From: Microbacteriaceae bacterium
GTDB lineage: Bacteria; Actinomycetota; Actinomycetes; Actinomycetales; Microbacteriaceae
Direction of reading: 5' to 3'
DNA: 45,160 nucleotides
Assembly (NCBI GenBank): GCA_025464895.1
Contig: JAODMG010000130.1
Span: 1-45,160, forward strand
Every line of letters starts with the position of its first letter. Position 1 is the first letter of the stretch. Positions 33,354-40,822 of the stretch are shown here, one piece after another. A model generated the notes under the pieces. The model worked only from the letters and a program-made list of their open reading frames with translations. It searched no databases and was not told the origin of the DNA. Made by a program: the position numbers and the translations under genes.

Positions 33354-35363
33354 ATGCACATAGTCACCGAGTCGCGCCGCAGTGGTCGCCGGAGTGGTCG
33401 CCGGAGTGCTCGCCACCGAGGTCATAGCCGTGGAAGTCATAGCCGCGGGGGTGGGCTGCTCCTTCACGCCCCGCGGAATGTCGTCATTCTTGTCACGCTG
33501 CTCTCCATTTTGATGACACCCGTGGTGCCAGCGCTGGCATATTGGACCGCGACCGGTGCTGGGGACGGGATGGCGGCCACCGGCGTGCTCGCTCCTCCGA
33601 TCGACGTCCAGGTTCCGACCTCTGCCAGTACCTTGACCGTGCCGGTCGTGTGGGCGGTGCCGGCGGGGGGCACCGTGCCGGATGGCTACTACATCACCCG
33701 CACCGCGGGGGGCGTCACGACCGCGGCCTGCGGGAGCAGTGCGGCTTCTCTCGTCCATGGCGAGTCGTGCACCGACCTGGTGCCGCTCGACGGCACCTAC
33801 ACCTATACGGTCACCGCGGTCTATCGATCCTGGGCCGCCACCAGCGCGATCAGCGGGAGCGTCGTGGTCGACACCTCCTATCGCGGACCGGACCTGGGCG
33901 AGGTCGGGAGCTATTCCATACTGTCCGGTTCCGGCGGGATCGTGAGCACGGGCGCGACCACGATCAGCGGCGACGTCGGAGTCAGCCCGGGCACCGCGAT
34001 GACCGGATTCCCGCCGGGCACTGTCGGAGGGTTCATCCATGCCGGCGACTCGGATGCCGCGGCCGCCCAGACCGCGCTGGCCTCGGCCATCGCGGAGACA
34101 ACGGCCCTCACGCCGACCGTGCAGTTCACCGGCGATCTGAACGGCCGCACCTTCCACCCCGGAGTGCACCACACCGACGCCGCCTTGGCGCTGACCGGCA
34201 CCATGATCCTCGACGCCGGAGGCAATCCGAATGCCGCCTTCGTCTTCCAGGTCGACGCGGCCCTGAACACCGCGGCCAACAGCATCGTGTCGCTGGTCAA
34301 CGGTGCGATGGCGTCGAATGTGTACTGGCAGGTGGCCGGAGCTGCGGGGACCGGCGGCTCGTCGTCATTCTCCGGCACGATCATGGCCGCAGGAGCCATC
34401 ACAATCGGTGGCGGCGCCGTGTACATCGGTCGCGCCTTGTCGCAAACCGCGGTCACGCTCGAAGGCAACGCGATCAGGTTCACGGTGGCGCTACCGCCGA
34501 CGGGCGCGATCGATGGCGGAGCCACCACTGTGACCAAGAATGCGACCCCGACCATTTCCGGAACGACCGACGCCGCAGTGGGCAGCCTCGTCCTGGTGAC
34601 CATCGCGGGGCAGGCCCTGTCGTCCACCGTGCAGACGGGTGGCACCTGGGATGTGACGGTTGCCGCCATCGACGCCGGCACCTACACCGTCGTCGCCAGG
34701 ATCAGGGACGCAGCAGGTAACTACAGCAGAGCGACCCAGCAGCTCACCGCACAACTTATTCCGCCCACGGTGGTCCTCGGTCTTGCCGCGAGCTTCTCCG
34801 TGTTGGGTACCGGGGTCACCGGCACCGGCGTGACGACGATGACCGGGGACCTCGGCGTGAGCCCCGGCACCGGGGTGACCGGATTCCCGCCGGGCACGGT
34901 CGGCGGCGTCATCCATGCCGGGAACCCGGATGCCGCGGCAGCCCAGGCAGCGCTGCTGGCGGCGATCACCGACGCCGCCGGTCGGACGCCCCACACCCAG
35001 TTCTCGGGGGACCTGATCGGGCGCACCTTCCACTACGGGGTGCACCACAGCGCTGCCGCGGTGGCGCTTACCGGCACGGTGACCCTCGATGCCGAGAACG
35101 ACCCGGATGCGGTCTTCATCTTCCAGGTCGACGCGGCGCTCGACACGGCGGCCGGAACCACAGTGCTGCTGGTAAACGGTGCCAAGGCGTCAAACGTGTT
35201 CTGGCAGGTGACCGGCGCTGCGGGAACCGGAGGGCTGTCGTCGTTCTCCGGCACGATCCTGGCCACCGGCGCGATCACCCTCGGTGCGGGTTCCACGCTG
35301 GTCGGTCGCGCACTCTCGCGCGGCACAGTGACACTCGCCGACAACACGATCACGACGCAGTGA
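33354..35363 (+). CDS. Tandem ice-binding (DUF3494) surface protein
   Basis: 669-residue exported protein. An unusually long basic N-terminus (about residues 8-42, RRSGRRSGRRS and HSRGSHSRGG) precedes a hydrophobic segment ending ALAYWTATGAG, the same SipW-type signal context as the upstream gene. Residues about 85-175 are an Ig/FnIII-like domain; about 180-378 and 474-669 are two homologous DUF3494 beta-solenoid domains with the repeated motifs GDVGVSPG/GDLGVSPG, GFPPGTVGG, GRTFHxGVHH, FVFQVDAAL and SNVxWQVxGAAGTGGxSSFSGTI; about 380-470 is a bacterial Ig-like linker. DUF3494 proteins bind ice, inhibit recrystallisation or attach cells to ice. There is no C-terminal sorting signal or membrane anchor. 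Confidence 0.95.
   Translation: MHIVTESRRSGRRSGRRSARHRGHSRGSHSRGGGLLLHAPRNVVILVTLLSILMTPVVPALAYWTATGAGDGMAATGVLAPPIDVQVPTSASTLTVPVVWAVPAGGTVPDGYYITRTAGGVTTAACGSSAASLVHGESCTDLVPLDGTYTYTVTAVYRSWAATSAISGSVVVDTSYRGPDLGEVGSYSILSGSGGIVSTGATTISGDVGVSPGTAMTGFPPGTVGGFIHAGDSDAAAAQTALASAIAETTALTPTVQFTGDLNGRTFHPGVHHTDAALALTGTMILDAGGNPNAAFVFQVDAALNTAANSIVSLVNGAMASNVYWQVAGAAGTGGSSSFSGTIMAAGAITIGGGAVYIGRALSQTAVTLEGNAIRFTVALPPTGAIDGGATTVTKNATPTISGTTDAAVGSLVLVTIAGQALSSTVQTGGTWDVTVAAIDAGTYTVVARIRDAAGNYSRATQQLTAQLIPPTVVLGLAASFSVLGTGVTGTGVTTMTGDLGVSPGTGVTGFPPGTVGGVIHAGNPDAAAAQAALLAAITDAAGRTPHTQFSGDLIGRTFHYGVHHSAAAVALTGTVTLDAENDPDAVFIFQVDAALDTAAGTTVLLVNGAKASNVFWQVTGAAGTGGLSSFSGTILATGAITLGAGSTLVGRALSRGTVTLADNTITTQ
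33381..33416 (+). repeat. 12-bp tandem repeat in the ice-binding protein N-region
   Basis: AGTGGTCGCCGG at 33381-33392 and 33393-33404, with a third diverged copy to 33416, encodes the GRRSGRRSAR repeat that lengthens the basic signal-peptide n-region. Confidence 0.75.
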
Positions 35364-35380
35364 CGAGGGAGGTGGATCCG

Positions 35381-35959
35381 ATGACCTGCAGCGCCCTGGC
35401 CAGCACCGGCCTGGAGTTCGTGCCGACGCTGGTGCTCCTCTTGGCCGCGGTCGGCCTCTCGACAGTCGGCATACTGCTGTTGTCGAGGCGAAGGATCCAT
35501 CACGGCAGACGGCTCGTCGTCGTTTGCCTGTTGTTGCTCGTGGGCGGAACGCTGTTCGCGGACGGGAAGGGGGCGATGGCCGCGACATCCGGATGTGTGG
35601 ATTCGCCGACTGGGAATCGAACCCTGACGATCACCCAGACCTCGACGCTCGCGGGGCTGGCTCCGAATCTCGCTCCGGCCGCGATCGCCGGTGTCGTCAC
35701 CAACAACAGCACCGACAGCACCTTCGTTGTCGCGATAGCGGTGAGCATCGATGCGGTCACCAAGCGTGTCGGTGTCGTCGGTGTGTGTGAGGCCGACGAC
35801 TACCTGCTGCTCTCCCCGCGGATGCCGGTCGGGTTAGCCCTCCGGGGTGGCGGTTTCGCGGTGTTCGGCGGGGCGTCGATCGGCTTCAACGACAGATCGG
35901 TCAACCAGGATGCCTGCAAGGGCGCGACGGTCACGCTGCGCTACCTGACGGTCGATTGA
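35381..35959 (+). CDS. Exported membrane protein with an N-terminal LASTG-TM-RRR segment
   Basis: 192-residue protein. Residues 6-10 are LASTG, followed by a hydrophobic helix (13-35) and SRRR, exactly the order of a sortase (LAxTG, class-E-like) C-terminal sorting signal but placed at the N-terminus. A second helix (about 45-60) ends FADGKGAMAAT like a signal peptide, then comes an exported domain of about 120 residues with cysteines at GCVDS, VCEADD and NQDACKG, related at its end to the protein at 32787. GGAGG lies upstream of the ATG; an alternative GTG at 35360 overlaps the ice-binding stop codon (GTGA). The function is unknown; it probably partners the ice-binding protein at the cell surface. 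Confidence 0.78.
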   Translation: MTCSALASTGLEFVPTLVLLLAAVGLSTVGILLLSRRRIHHGRRLVVVCLLLLVGGTLFADGKGAMAATSGCVDSPTGNRTLTITQTSTLAGLAPNLAPAAIAGVVTNNSTDSTFVVAIAVSIDAVTKRVGVVGVCEADDYLLLSPRMPVGLALRGGGFAVFGGASIGFNDRSVNQDACKGATVTLRYLTVD

Positions 35960-36043
35960 GCCGAGCTGGCCGCCGTGCGCGTCGCCGATCTGCCCAGGAC
36001 GGATGCTTGCGACATCCGCTCCGCATCTGGGAGTCTGGTCGGC

Positions 36044-36634
36044 GTGATCGATGCGACTCCGAAAGATCTGCTGCAGCGCTACCTTCAAACGGGACGCGAC
36101 GCGTTGCTGTGGAAGCTGGATGGGCTGTCCGAGTATGACGTCCGCCGTCCGCTGGTGCCTACCGGCACCAATCTGCTCGGCCTGATCAAGCATCTGGCTG
36201 GCATCGAGGCTGGATACTTCGGCTCAACCTTTGGCCGGCCGTTCGAGGAGCCGCTGCCGTGGATGGATGGCGATGCAGAACTGAACGCCGACATGTGGGC
36301 TACCAGGGACGAGTCCCGCGGGTGGGTGGTGGACCTCTACCGGAGGGTAACGGCACACTCCGACGCCACGATCGACGCGCTCACGCTGGATTCCGCCGGC
36401 CGCGTGCCCTGGTGGCCGGATGAGCGTAGCAAGGTCACGCTGCAGCAGATCCTGGTGCACGTCATCGCCGAGACCCATCGGCACGCCGGGCACGCCGACA
36501 TCGTCCGCGAGCTGATCGACGGCGCCATCGGACTGCGGAAGGGCAACGAAAATCTGCCTCCGGGCGACCGCGAGTGGTGGGAGTCCTATCGTGCCCGGCT
36601 GGAAGAGACGGCTGCGGAGTTCGGGACGAACTAG
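36044..36634 (+). CDS. DinB family protein
   Basis: About 196-residue four-helix-bundle protein of the DinB/DUF664 group. The pattern LLWKLDGLSEYDVRRPLVPTGTNLLGLIKHLAGIEAGYF, with the first metal-ligand histidine in KHLAG, and VHVIAETHRHAGHADIVRELIDG with two further histidines fits the usual three-His metal site. Some relatives are thiol (mycothiol or bacillithiol) transferases or maleylpyruvate isomerases; others are uncharacterised. The GTG at 36044 was chosen by comparison with typical DinB starts; an in-frame GTG at 35975 would add 23 residues. The gene is convergent with the ABC-F gene, 14 bp apart. Confidence 0.87.
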   Translation: MIDATPKDLLQRYLQTGRDALLWKLDGLSEYDVRRPLVPTGTNLLGLIKHLAGIEAGYFGSTFGRPFEEPLPWMDGDAELNADMWATRDESRGWVVDLYRRVTAHSDATIDALTLDSAGRVPWWPDERSKVTLQQILVHVIAETHRHAGHADIVRELIDGAIGLRKGNENLPPGDREWWESYRARLEETAAEFGTN

Positions 36635-36648
36635 GCATCGGATGCGCG

Positions 36649-38304
36649 TTAGACGCTTTCGGTGAGCCCTCCCGAACGGTCGAGGGCCAGGGTCGTGGTG
36701 AGGCCGAGCCTCGCGAGGAACGCGTCGTCGTGGCTGACCACGATGAGGGCGCCGCCGTAGGCGCGGAGAGCATCCACCAGCTGGTCGATGCTTCGCAGGT
36801 CGAGGTTGTTGGTCGGTTCGTCGAGCACCAGCAGCTGCGGCGGAGGATCCGCGAGGAGAAGACGGGCGACGGCGACCCGGAATCGTTCGCCACCGGAGAG
36901 GCTGCCGACCAGACGTTCCACCGTTGCGCCCCTGAGCAGGAACCGGGCGAGCTGGTTCCGGATGATGCCCGCGGCGACGCTCGGCGCGGCGGACTGTACA
37001 TTCTCGAGCACCGTCCTGGTGTCGTCCAGCCCGTCGAGACGTTGCGGCAGATAGCCGACGCGGTCGGTCAGGAGCACCGCGCCGGTCCTACCTGGCAAAC
37101 GAGTGCTGCCCGGCAAACGATCCCGGTCCGGCAGCCGGTGCTGGCCGGGCTGCAGCTCGGCGCCGTAGACGAGCGCTTCGAGCAGGGTGGTCTTGCCGAC
37201 GCCGTTCGGGCCGACCAGCGCGATCCGTTCCGGACCCTGCAGCACGAACGACCGGTCCCCGTCGTACAGCTCCGCGATCCGTCGTCCGTTCGCGACATCC
37301 GGATCGCGGAGGTCGACGTGGATGCGCACCTCCTCGCGCACGCGCGCATCCGCCGTGTCGAGCGCCGACTGTGCGGACTTCACCTTATGGTCGAGCTCGG
37401 TGCGGAGCTTTCCCGCCGACACCTGGGCCTTGGACTTCTTGCCATTCATCACAATCTTCGGCATCCGCTTGTTCAGGTAATCCGTGCGCGCCTTGGTCGA
37501 CCGGTGGGCCAGCTTCGTCTCGGCCTCGATGCGCTGCCGCTTCTCGGTCTTCACGACTTGCTCTGCCGATCGTGCGGCCTGCACGGCGGCGGCCTGTTCC
37601 TGGTCGAGGTGTGCGCGCCACTCGCTGTACGGACCGCCGAAAACGGTGAGTCGGCCGAAGTGCAGCTCGGCCGTGTCATCCATGATCTCGAGGATGGCCG
37701 TGTCGTGACTGACCACGACGAGAGTGCCGGGCCAGGAACGCAGCATCTCGGCGAGCCTGGCGCGGGCGTCCCGGTCGAGGTTGTTGGTCGGCTCATCCAG
37801 CAGGGTGATCGACGCGCGCCGAAGGCGCAGACCCGCGATGGCGACGAGCATGGTCTCTCCGCCGGAGAGTTCGTCGACGCGCCGATGGAGGTCGGCCGCC
37901 GTCAGCCCGATGTGGCGGAGCGCGTCGTCGGCCCGCGTTTCGACGTCCCAGTCGTCGCCGATGGCGTCGAAGTGCCGCTCGGAGACGTCACCGTTCTCGA
38001 TCGCGCGCAGGGCGGCGACTTTGTCGGCGATGCCGAGCAGGCCGGCGACCGTCGCCGCGGTGCCGAGGGTGAGCGTTTGCGGCAGGTAGTCGACGTCACC
38101 GGAGGCGATAACCCGCCCCGTCGTCGGCGTCAGCTGCCCGGCGATGATGCGCAGCAGGGTCGATTTTCCCGACCCGTTCGTTCCGACCAGGCCGGTGCGG
38201 CCGCCGCCGAATGTGCCGGTGATGCCGACGAGTGCGGTCGAACCATCAGGCCAGGTGAGGCCGACATCGGACAGTGTTATTGATGAGTTCTTGGGCGTGG
38301 ACAT
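36649..38304 (-). CDS. ABC-F family ATPase (possible antibiotic ribosome-protection protein)
   Basis: 551-residue cytoplasmic protein with two ABC domains and no membrane segments. Domain 1 has Walker A VGTNGSGKSTLLRIIAG, signature LSGGETMLVAIAGL and Walker B ITLLDEPTNNLD; domain 2 has VGPNGVGKTTLLEAL, LSGGERFRVAVARLL and LLVLDEPTNNLDL. Between them is a long charged linker (about residues 235-325, KTEKRQRIEAETKLAHRSTKART...KAQVSAGKLRTE), the region that reaches the ribosome in ABC-F proteins. Some members displace macrolides, lincosamides or pleuromutilins from the ribosome. An upstream leader that can sequester the Shine-Dalgarno sequence supports an antibiotic-inducible member. Confidence 0.9.
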   Translation of the reverse strand: MSTPKNSSITLSDVGLTWPDGSTALVGITGTFGGGRTGLVGTNGSGKSTLLRIIAGQLTPTTGRVIASGDVDYLPQTLTLGTAATVAGLLGIADKVAALRAIENGDVSERHFDAIGDDWDVETRADDALRHIGLTAADLHRRVDELSGGETMLVAIAGLRLRRASITLLDEPTNNLDRDARARLAEMLRSWPGTLVVVSHDTAILEIMDDTAELHFGRLTVFGGPYSEWRAHLDQEQAAAVQAARSAEQVVKTEKRQRIEAETKLAHRSTKARTDYLNKRMPKIVMNGKKSKAQVSAGKLRTELDHKVKSAQSALDTADARVREEVRIHVDLRDPDVANGRRIAELYDGDRSFVLQGPERIALVGPNGVGKTTLLEALVYGAELQPGQHRLPDRDRLPGSTRLPGRTGAVLLTDRVGYLPQRLDGLDDTRTVLENVQSAAPSVAAGIIRNQLARFLLRGATVERLVGSLSGGERFRVAVARLLLADPPPQLLVLDEPTNNLDLRSIDQLVDALRAYGGALIVVSHDDAFLARLGLTTTLALDRSGGLTESV

Positions 38305-38308
38305 GCGT

Positions 38309-38343
38309 CTCCGGAAGTGTCAGTGGAAGCACTGACTCCGGAG
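38309..38343 (-). promoter_or_regulatory. Hairpin sequestering the ABC-F ribosome-binding site
   Basis: In the minus-strand RNA, CUCCGGA GUCAGUG (loop CUUC) CACUGAC ACU UCCGGAG forms a 14-bp stem with one 3-nt bulge. The right outer arm contains the GGAG that lies four bases before the ABC-F AUG, so the folded form hides the ribosome-binding site. There is no following U-run, so it acts on translation, not as an intrinsic terminator. Confidence 0.8.
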
Positions 38344-38368
38344 CCGAGAAACGGCGGATCGACGGACG

Positions 38369-38407
38369 TCAGTGCGCGGACTGCGCGAAACCGTTGACGA
38401 TCTTCAC
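38369..38407 (-). CDS. Candidate 12-codon leader peptide of the ABC-F attenuator
   Basis: GTG-started ORF encoding MKIVNGFAQSAH, with GAGG eight bases upstream. Its last codons and stop contain GCACTGAC (38368-38375), which is complementary to the arm GTCAGTGC (38329-38336) of the hairpin covering the ABC-F start. A ribosome paused early in the leader would leave this strand free to open the hairpin. Whether the peptide is made is not shown. Confidence 0.55.
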   Translation of the reverse strand: MKIVNGFAQSAH

Positions 38408-38422
38408 CGGAGAAACCTCACA

Positions 38423-38453
38423 CTGGGAGACAAGAACCCGTCCAGCCTCCCAG
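38423..38453 (-). promoter_or_regulatory. Second hairpin in the ABC-F leader
   Basis: CTGGGAG (38423-38429) pairs with CTCCCAG (38447-38453) across a 17-base loop, directly before the Shine-Dalgarno sequence of the leader peptide. A further dyad, CCCGCTCG (38480-38487) with CGAGCGGG (38500-38507), lies upstream of it in the transcript. Both belong to the 258-bp non-coding gap. Confidence 0.5.
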
Positions 38454-38562
38454 ACGAAGCCGGGTCGCGCAATCCTTGACCCGCTCGTGCTCGCTACAGC
38501 GAGCGGGCGCCACCCAGTCATCCGGATTTGACCGGTGCTGCGACGTGCACTTGTCTGGTGCA

Positions 38563-38900
38563 ATGACGACAAATGCTCCGCACGATTTATACCTGATCCG
38601 GGATGTTGAGTCGGGCGATGCCGGGGCCTGGTCGGAGCTGTACAACGGCTATCGCGAGTTCTACGGCGTGCCGGCCGACGACGTCGCAGTTGCGACCACC
38701 TGGGCCTGGATGATCGGTCGCGAGTTCGGTCTCCGCGGTATTGTCGCCACCGACGAGCGAGGCCAGGTCATCGCGTTGGCGAACCTTCGCCTGTTCGCTC
38801 GCCCTTCCGTCGGCAGGATGGGGCTGTACCTCGACGCGTCTACGACGCGCACGCGACGGCAACACCGTGGGTGACCTACGACATGCCGCCGAAGGAGTAG
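38563..38900 (+). pseudogene. GNAT acetyltransferase with internal out-of-frame deletion
   Basis: From ATG 38563 the first about 92 codons encode a typical GNAT N-terminal half (LYLIRDVESGDAGAWSELYNGYREFYGV...ALANLRLFARPSVGRMGLYLD). Directly after, the acetyl-CoA-binding loop and following strand-helix region are missing and the frame breaks to a TGA at 38872. In another frame, 38838-38900 encodes VYDAHATATPWVTYDMPPKE and a stop, which is the usual C-terminal end of this subfamily. The gene therefore looks like a fusion of both ends after loss of about 45-55 codons, and cannot make an active enzyme. Confidence 0.8.
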
Positions 38901-38989
38901 GGCGCGCCAGAAGCACCGGTCGTTGGCCCTCGTCTTGCCCCAAGTATGGTGGTGACAACGGGAGTCGACGGTTGACGACGGAGGTGCCG

Positions 38990-40267
38990 ATGGACCGCGA
39001 TGGGGCGAAGTCACCGGACGTCTTCCGCATTCCGGGATACTTGGCGTTCTGGTCCGCTTACACCGTTTCCGGGTTCGGGACCTACGTCACGACGCTCGCC
39101 CTCCAAGTGCTGGTTGTCCTGACGCTGAGCGGAACAGCTGCGGATGTCGGGCTCCTCAACGCCGCCCGATGGCTGCCGTACCTCCTGCTCGGCTGGGTCG
39201 CCGGCGCCCTCGTGGATCGTCGGAAGCGCAAGCCGATACTGGTCGGAAGCGACCTCGCACGTGCCGTGTTGCTCGCCGCGATACCCGCCATGTGGCTTCT
39301 GGGATGGCTGAGCCTGCCCGTCTTGCTGGTCTTCGTCGCGTTTTTTGGTGTCTTCTCGCTGTTCGGCGACTCCGCATCGCAGTCGTTTCTTCCTCGAGTG
39401 GTTGCCAGGTCGTCGCTTCTCGCGGCACATGCGCGCATGGACCAGAGCGACGCTGTCGCGCAGACCACCGGCCCGCTCGTCGCAGGCGGTCTGATCACGC
39501 TCCTCGGTGCTCCGATCGCCGTGCTCGTCGATGCAGCGTCCTACCTCGTCTCCGCGATATCCGTCTCACGCATTCGGGTCTCGGAACCGCGGTCGAGCGG
39601 CGATCGGCCGTTCAACCTCCGCCATGAGATCGGGGAGGGTCTTCGCTGGGTCTACCGGCACAAGACGTTGGCCCCGATGGCGTTCGGCTCGCACGCCTGG
39701 TTCTTCTTCAACAGCATGCTAGGCACGGTGTTTGTGTCGTTCGCATTGCTGGAGTTGCACCTGACGGCATTCCAGCTCGGGGTCACGCTGGCCGCTGCCG
39801 GCGTGACAGGGCTCGTCGGCAGCATCATCTCTACCCGGATGGGCCAGCAATGGGGTGCTGGACGCATCGTGATCTTCTGCAATGCGCTGATGCCGATCGC
39901 CTGCGCGGTGATCGCGCTGGCCCCGTCGGGCGCCGATCACACCTGGGTAATCGTAGTGCTCGCTGCCGGTCAGGGAGTCTACGGTTTCTCCCTCGGATTG
40001 AGTAATGCGAACGAGATGGGTTACCGCCAATCCGTCACTCCTGACCATCTGCAGGGTCGGATGAATACGATGCTGCGATCCGGCAATCGCGCAATGATCG
40101 TCGTGGGCGCGCCCCTCGGCGGTTTTCTCGCGGTGACTATCGGATACCGGCTGACCTTGTGGGTCGCGGTCGTCGGCTTCATCGCGATTGTCGTTTACCT
40201 ATCGGCCTCGCCGTTCCGGCATGCGCGCCACGGTGACCTGCCTGAGCAAGCGAGCGCCACGAGCTAA
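38990..40267 (+). CDS. MFS transporter, EntS-like
   Basis: 425-residue inner-membrane protein with about 12 hydrophobic helices of the MFS_3/EntS-like group. The N-terminus FRIPGYLAFWSAYTVSGFGTYVTTLALQVLVVL and the loop-2 motif GWVAGALVDRRKRKPILVGSDLARA are characteristic, as is LPRVVARSSLLAAHARMDQSDAVAQTTGPLVAGGL. Relatives export siderophores, macrolides or other drugs. GGAGG upstream fixes the ATG at 38990. It is about 90 bp after the GNAT pseudogene and 690 bp from the ABC-F start; the three could form a resistance neighbourhood, but no ligand can be named. Confidence 0.92.
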   Translation: MDRDGAKSPDVFRIPGYLAFWSAYTVSGFGTYVTTLALQVLVVLTLSGTAADVGLLNAARWLPYLLLGWVAGALVDRRKRKPILVGSDLARAVLLAAIPAMWLLGWLSLPVLLVFVAFFGVFSLFGDSASQSFLPRVVARSSLLAAHARMDQSDAVAQTTGPLVAGGLITLLGAPIAVLVDAASYLVSAISVSRIRVSEPRSSGDRPFNLRHEIGEGLRWVYRHKTLAPMAFGSHAWFFFNSMLGTVFVSFALLELHLTAFQLGVTLAAAGVTGLVGSIISTRMGQQWGAGRIVIFCNALMPIACAVIALAPSGADHTWVIVVLAAGQGVYGFSLGLSNANEMGYRQSVTPDHLQGRMNTMLRSGNRAMIVVGAPLGGFLAVTIGYRLTLWVAVVGFIAIVVYLSASPFRHARHGDLPEQASATS

Positions 40268-40321
40268 CCTCGAGTCCGCGACATCCGACCCCTATTCAGG
40301 CCGGAGTGGATGCCTCGACCT

Positions 40322-40630
40322 CTAGTCACGATGGCCGAGTGCCTCTATCAGTTGGTCGATCGTGGGCAGCCCAGCGAAACCGGTTGGTGTTTGGTAGATC
40401 CGGCAGGCAAGATCCGATATTCGGTCCGCACCAGGGAACAAGTCGCGGCCGTCGACAATGATCGTCGGAGACCCGGCAAAGAGAACCGTCGCCGTATCTT
40501 CCGCCGTCGAGAGCAACGTGTAGCTGACAGCAGCGTCAGGATGTCCTGTCAGCGCCAACGCGGCGCCCATCCGGCCGCCGGCCTCCTGCCAGTTGGGACA
40601 ATCGTCGATGTGCAGGATCTCCACGTTCAT
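40322..40630 (-). CDS. Small thioredoxin-fold-like protein
   Basis: 102-residue soluble protein with an N-terminal beta strand and EILHIDDCPNWQEAGGRM, a single cysteine in the CPNW motif in place of a CxxC pair, and the cis-proline region AGSPTIIVDGRDLFPG. The pattern is that of small thioredoxin-like proteins found near mercury or metal resistance genes and in many actinobacteria. With a single cysteine it cannot work as a simple dithiol oxidoreductase. The TCAATTGACGT leader has GAGAG 9 bases upstream of ATG. Function unknown. Confidence 0.78.
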   Translation of the reverse strand: MNVEILHIDDCPNWQEAGGRMGAALALTGHPDAAVSYTLLSTAEDTATVLFAGSPTIIVDGRDLFPGADRISDLACRIYQTPTGFAGLPTIDQLIEALGHRD

Positions 40631-40735
40631 ACGTCAATTCTCTCGCCTAATCCACGTTGACTGTTCGTGCTATTCGGGACTTTCGACCCTTCCGGCGGCC
40701 CTCCACTGAACAGTAAATGGAGAGAGGAACCGAAC

Positions 40736-40759
40736 ATGCCATTCGGCGACGCGATCTAG
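40736..40759 (+). other. Short 7-codon ORF in frame with the gene at 40823
   Basis: ATG with GAGAGGAAC upstream encodes MPFGDAI and then a TAG. The same frame stays open after the TAG for 21 codons and runs directly into the ORF starting at GTG 40823. It is either a short leader, or the real start of the downstream gene interrupted by an amber mutation. Confidence 0.35.
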
Positions 40760-40822
40760 GACCTCATTCCGAAAGCACGTTCGATTCGGGACGGGTCCAG
40801 TCAGTCATGGAAGGGAAACATC

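Noticed and set aside
35611-35625. T-arm-like tRNA sequence (GGGAATCGAACCC)
   Set aside because: No acceptor, D-arm or anticodon arm around it; it lies inside the coding sequence of the membrane protein at 35381.
38741-38989. N-terminal extension of the MFS exporter
   Set aside because: It overlaps the GNAT pseudogene in another frame and has no conserved residues; a GGAGG-supported ATG starts at 38990.
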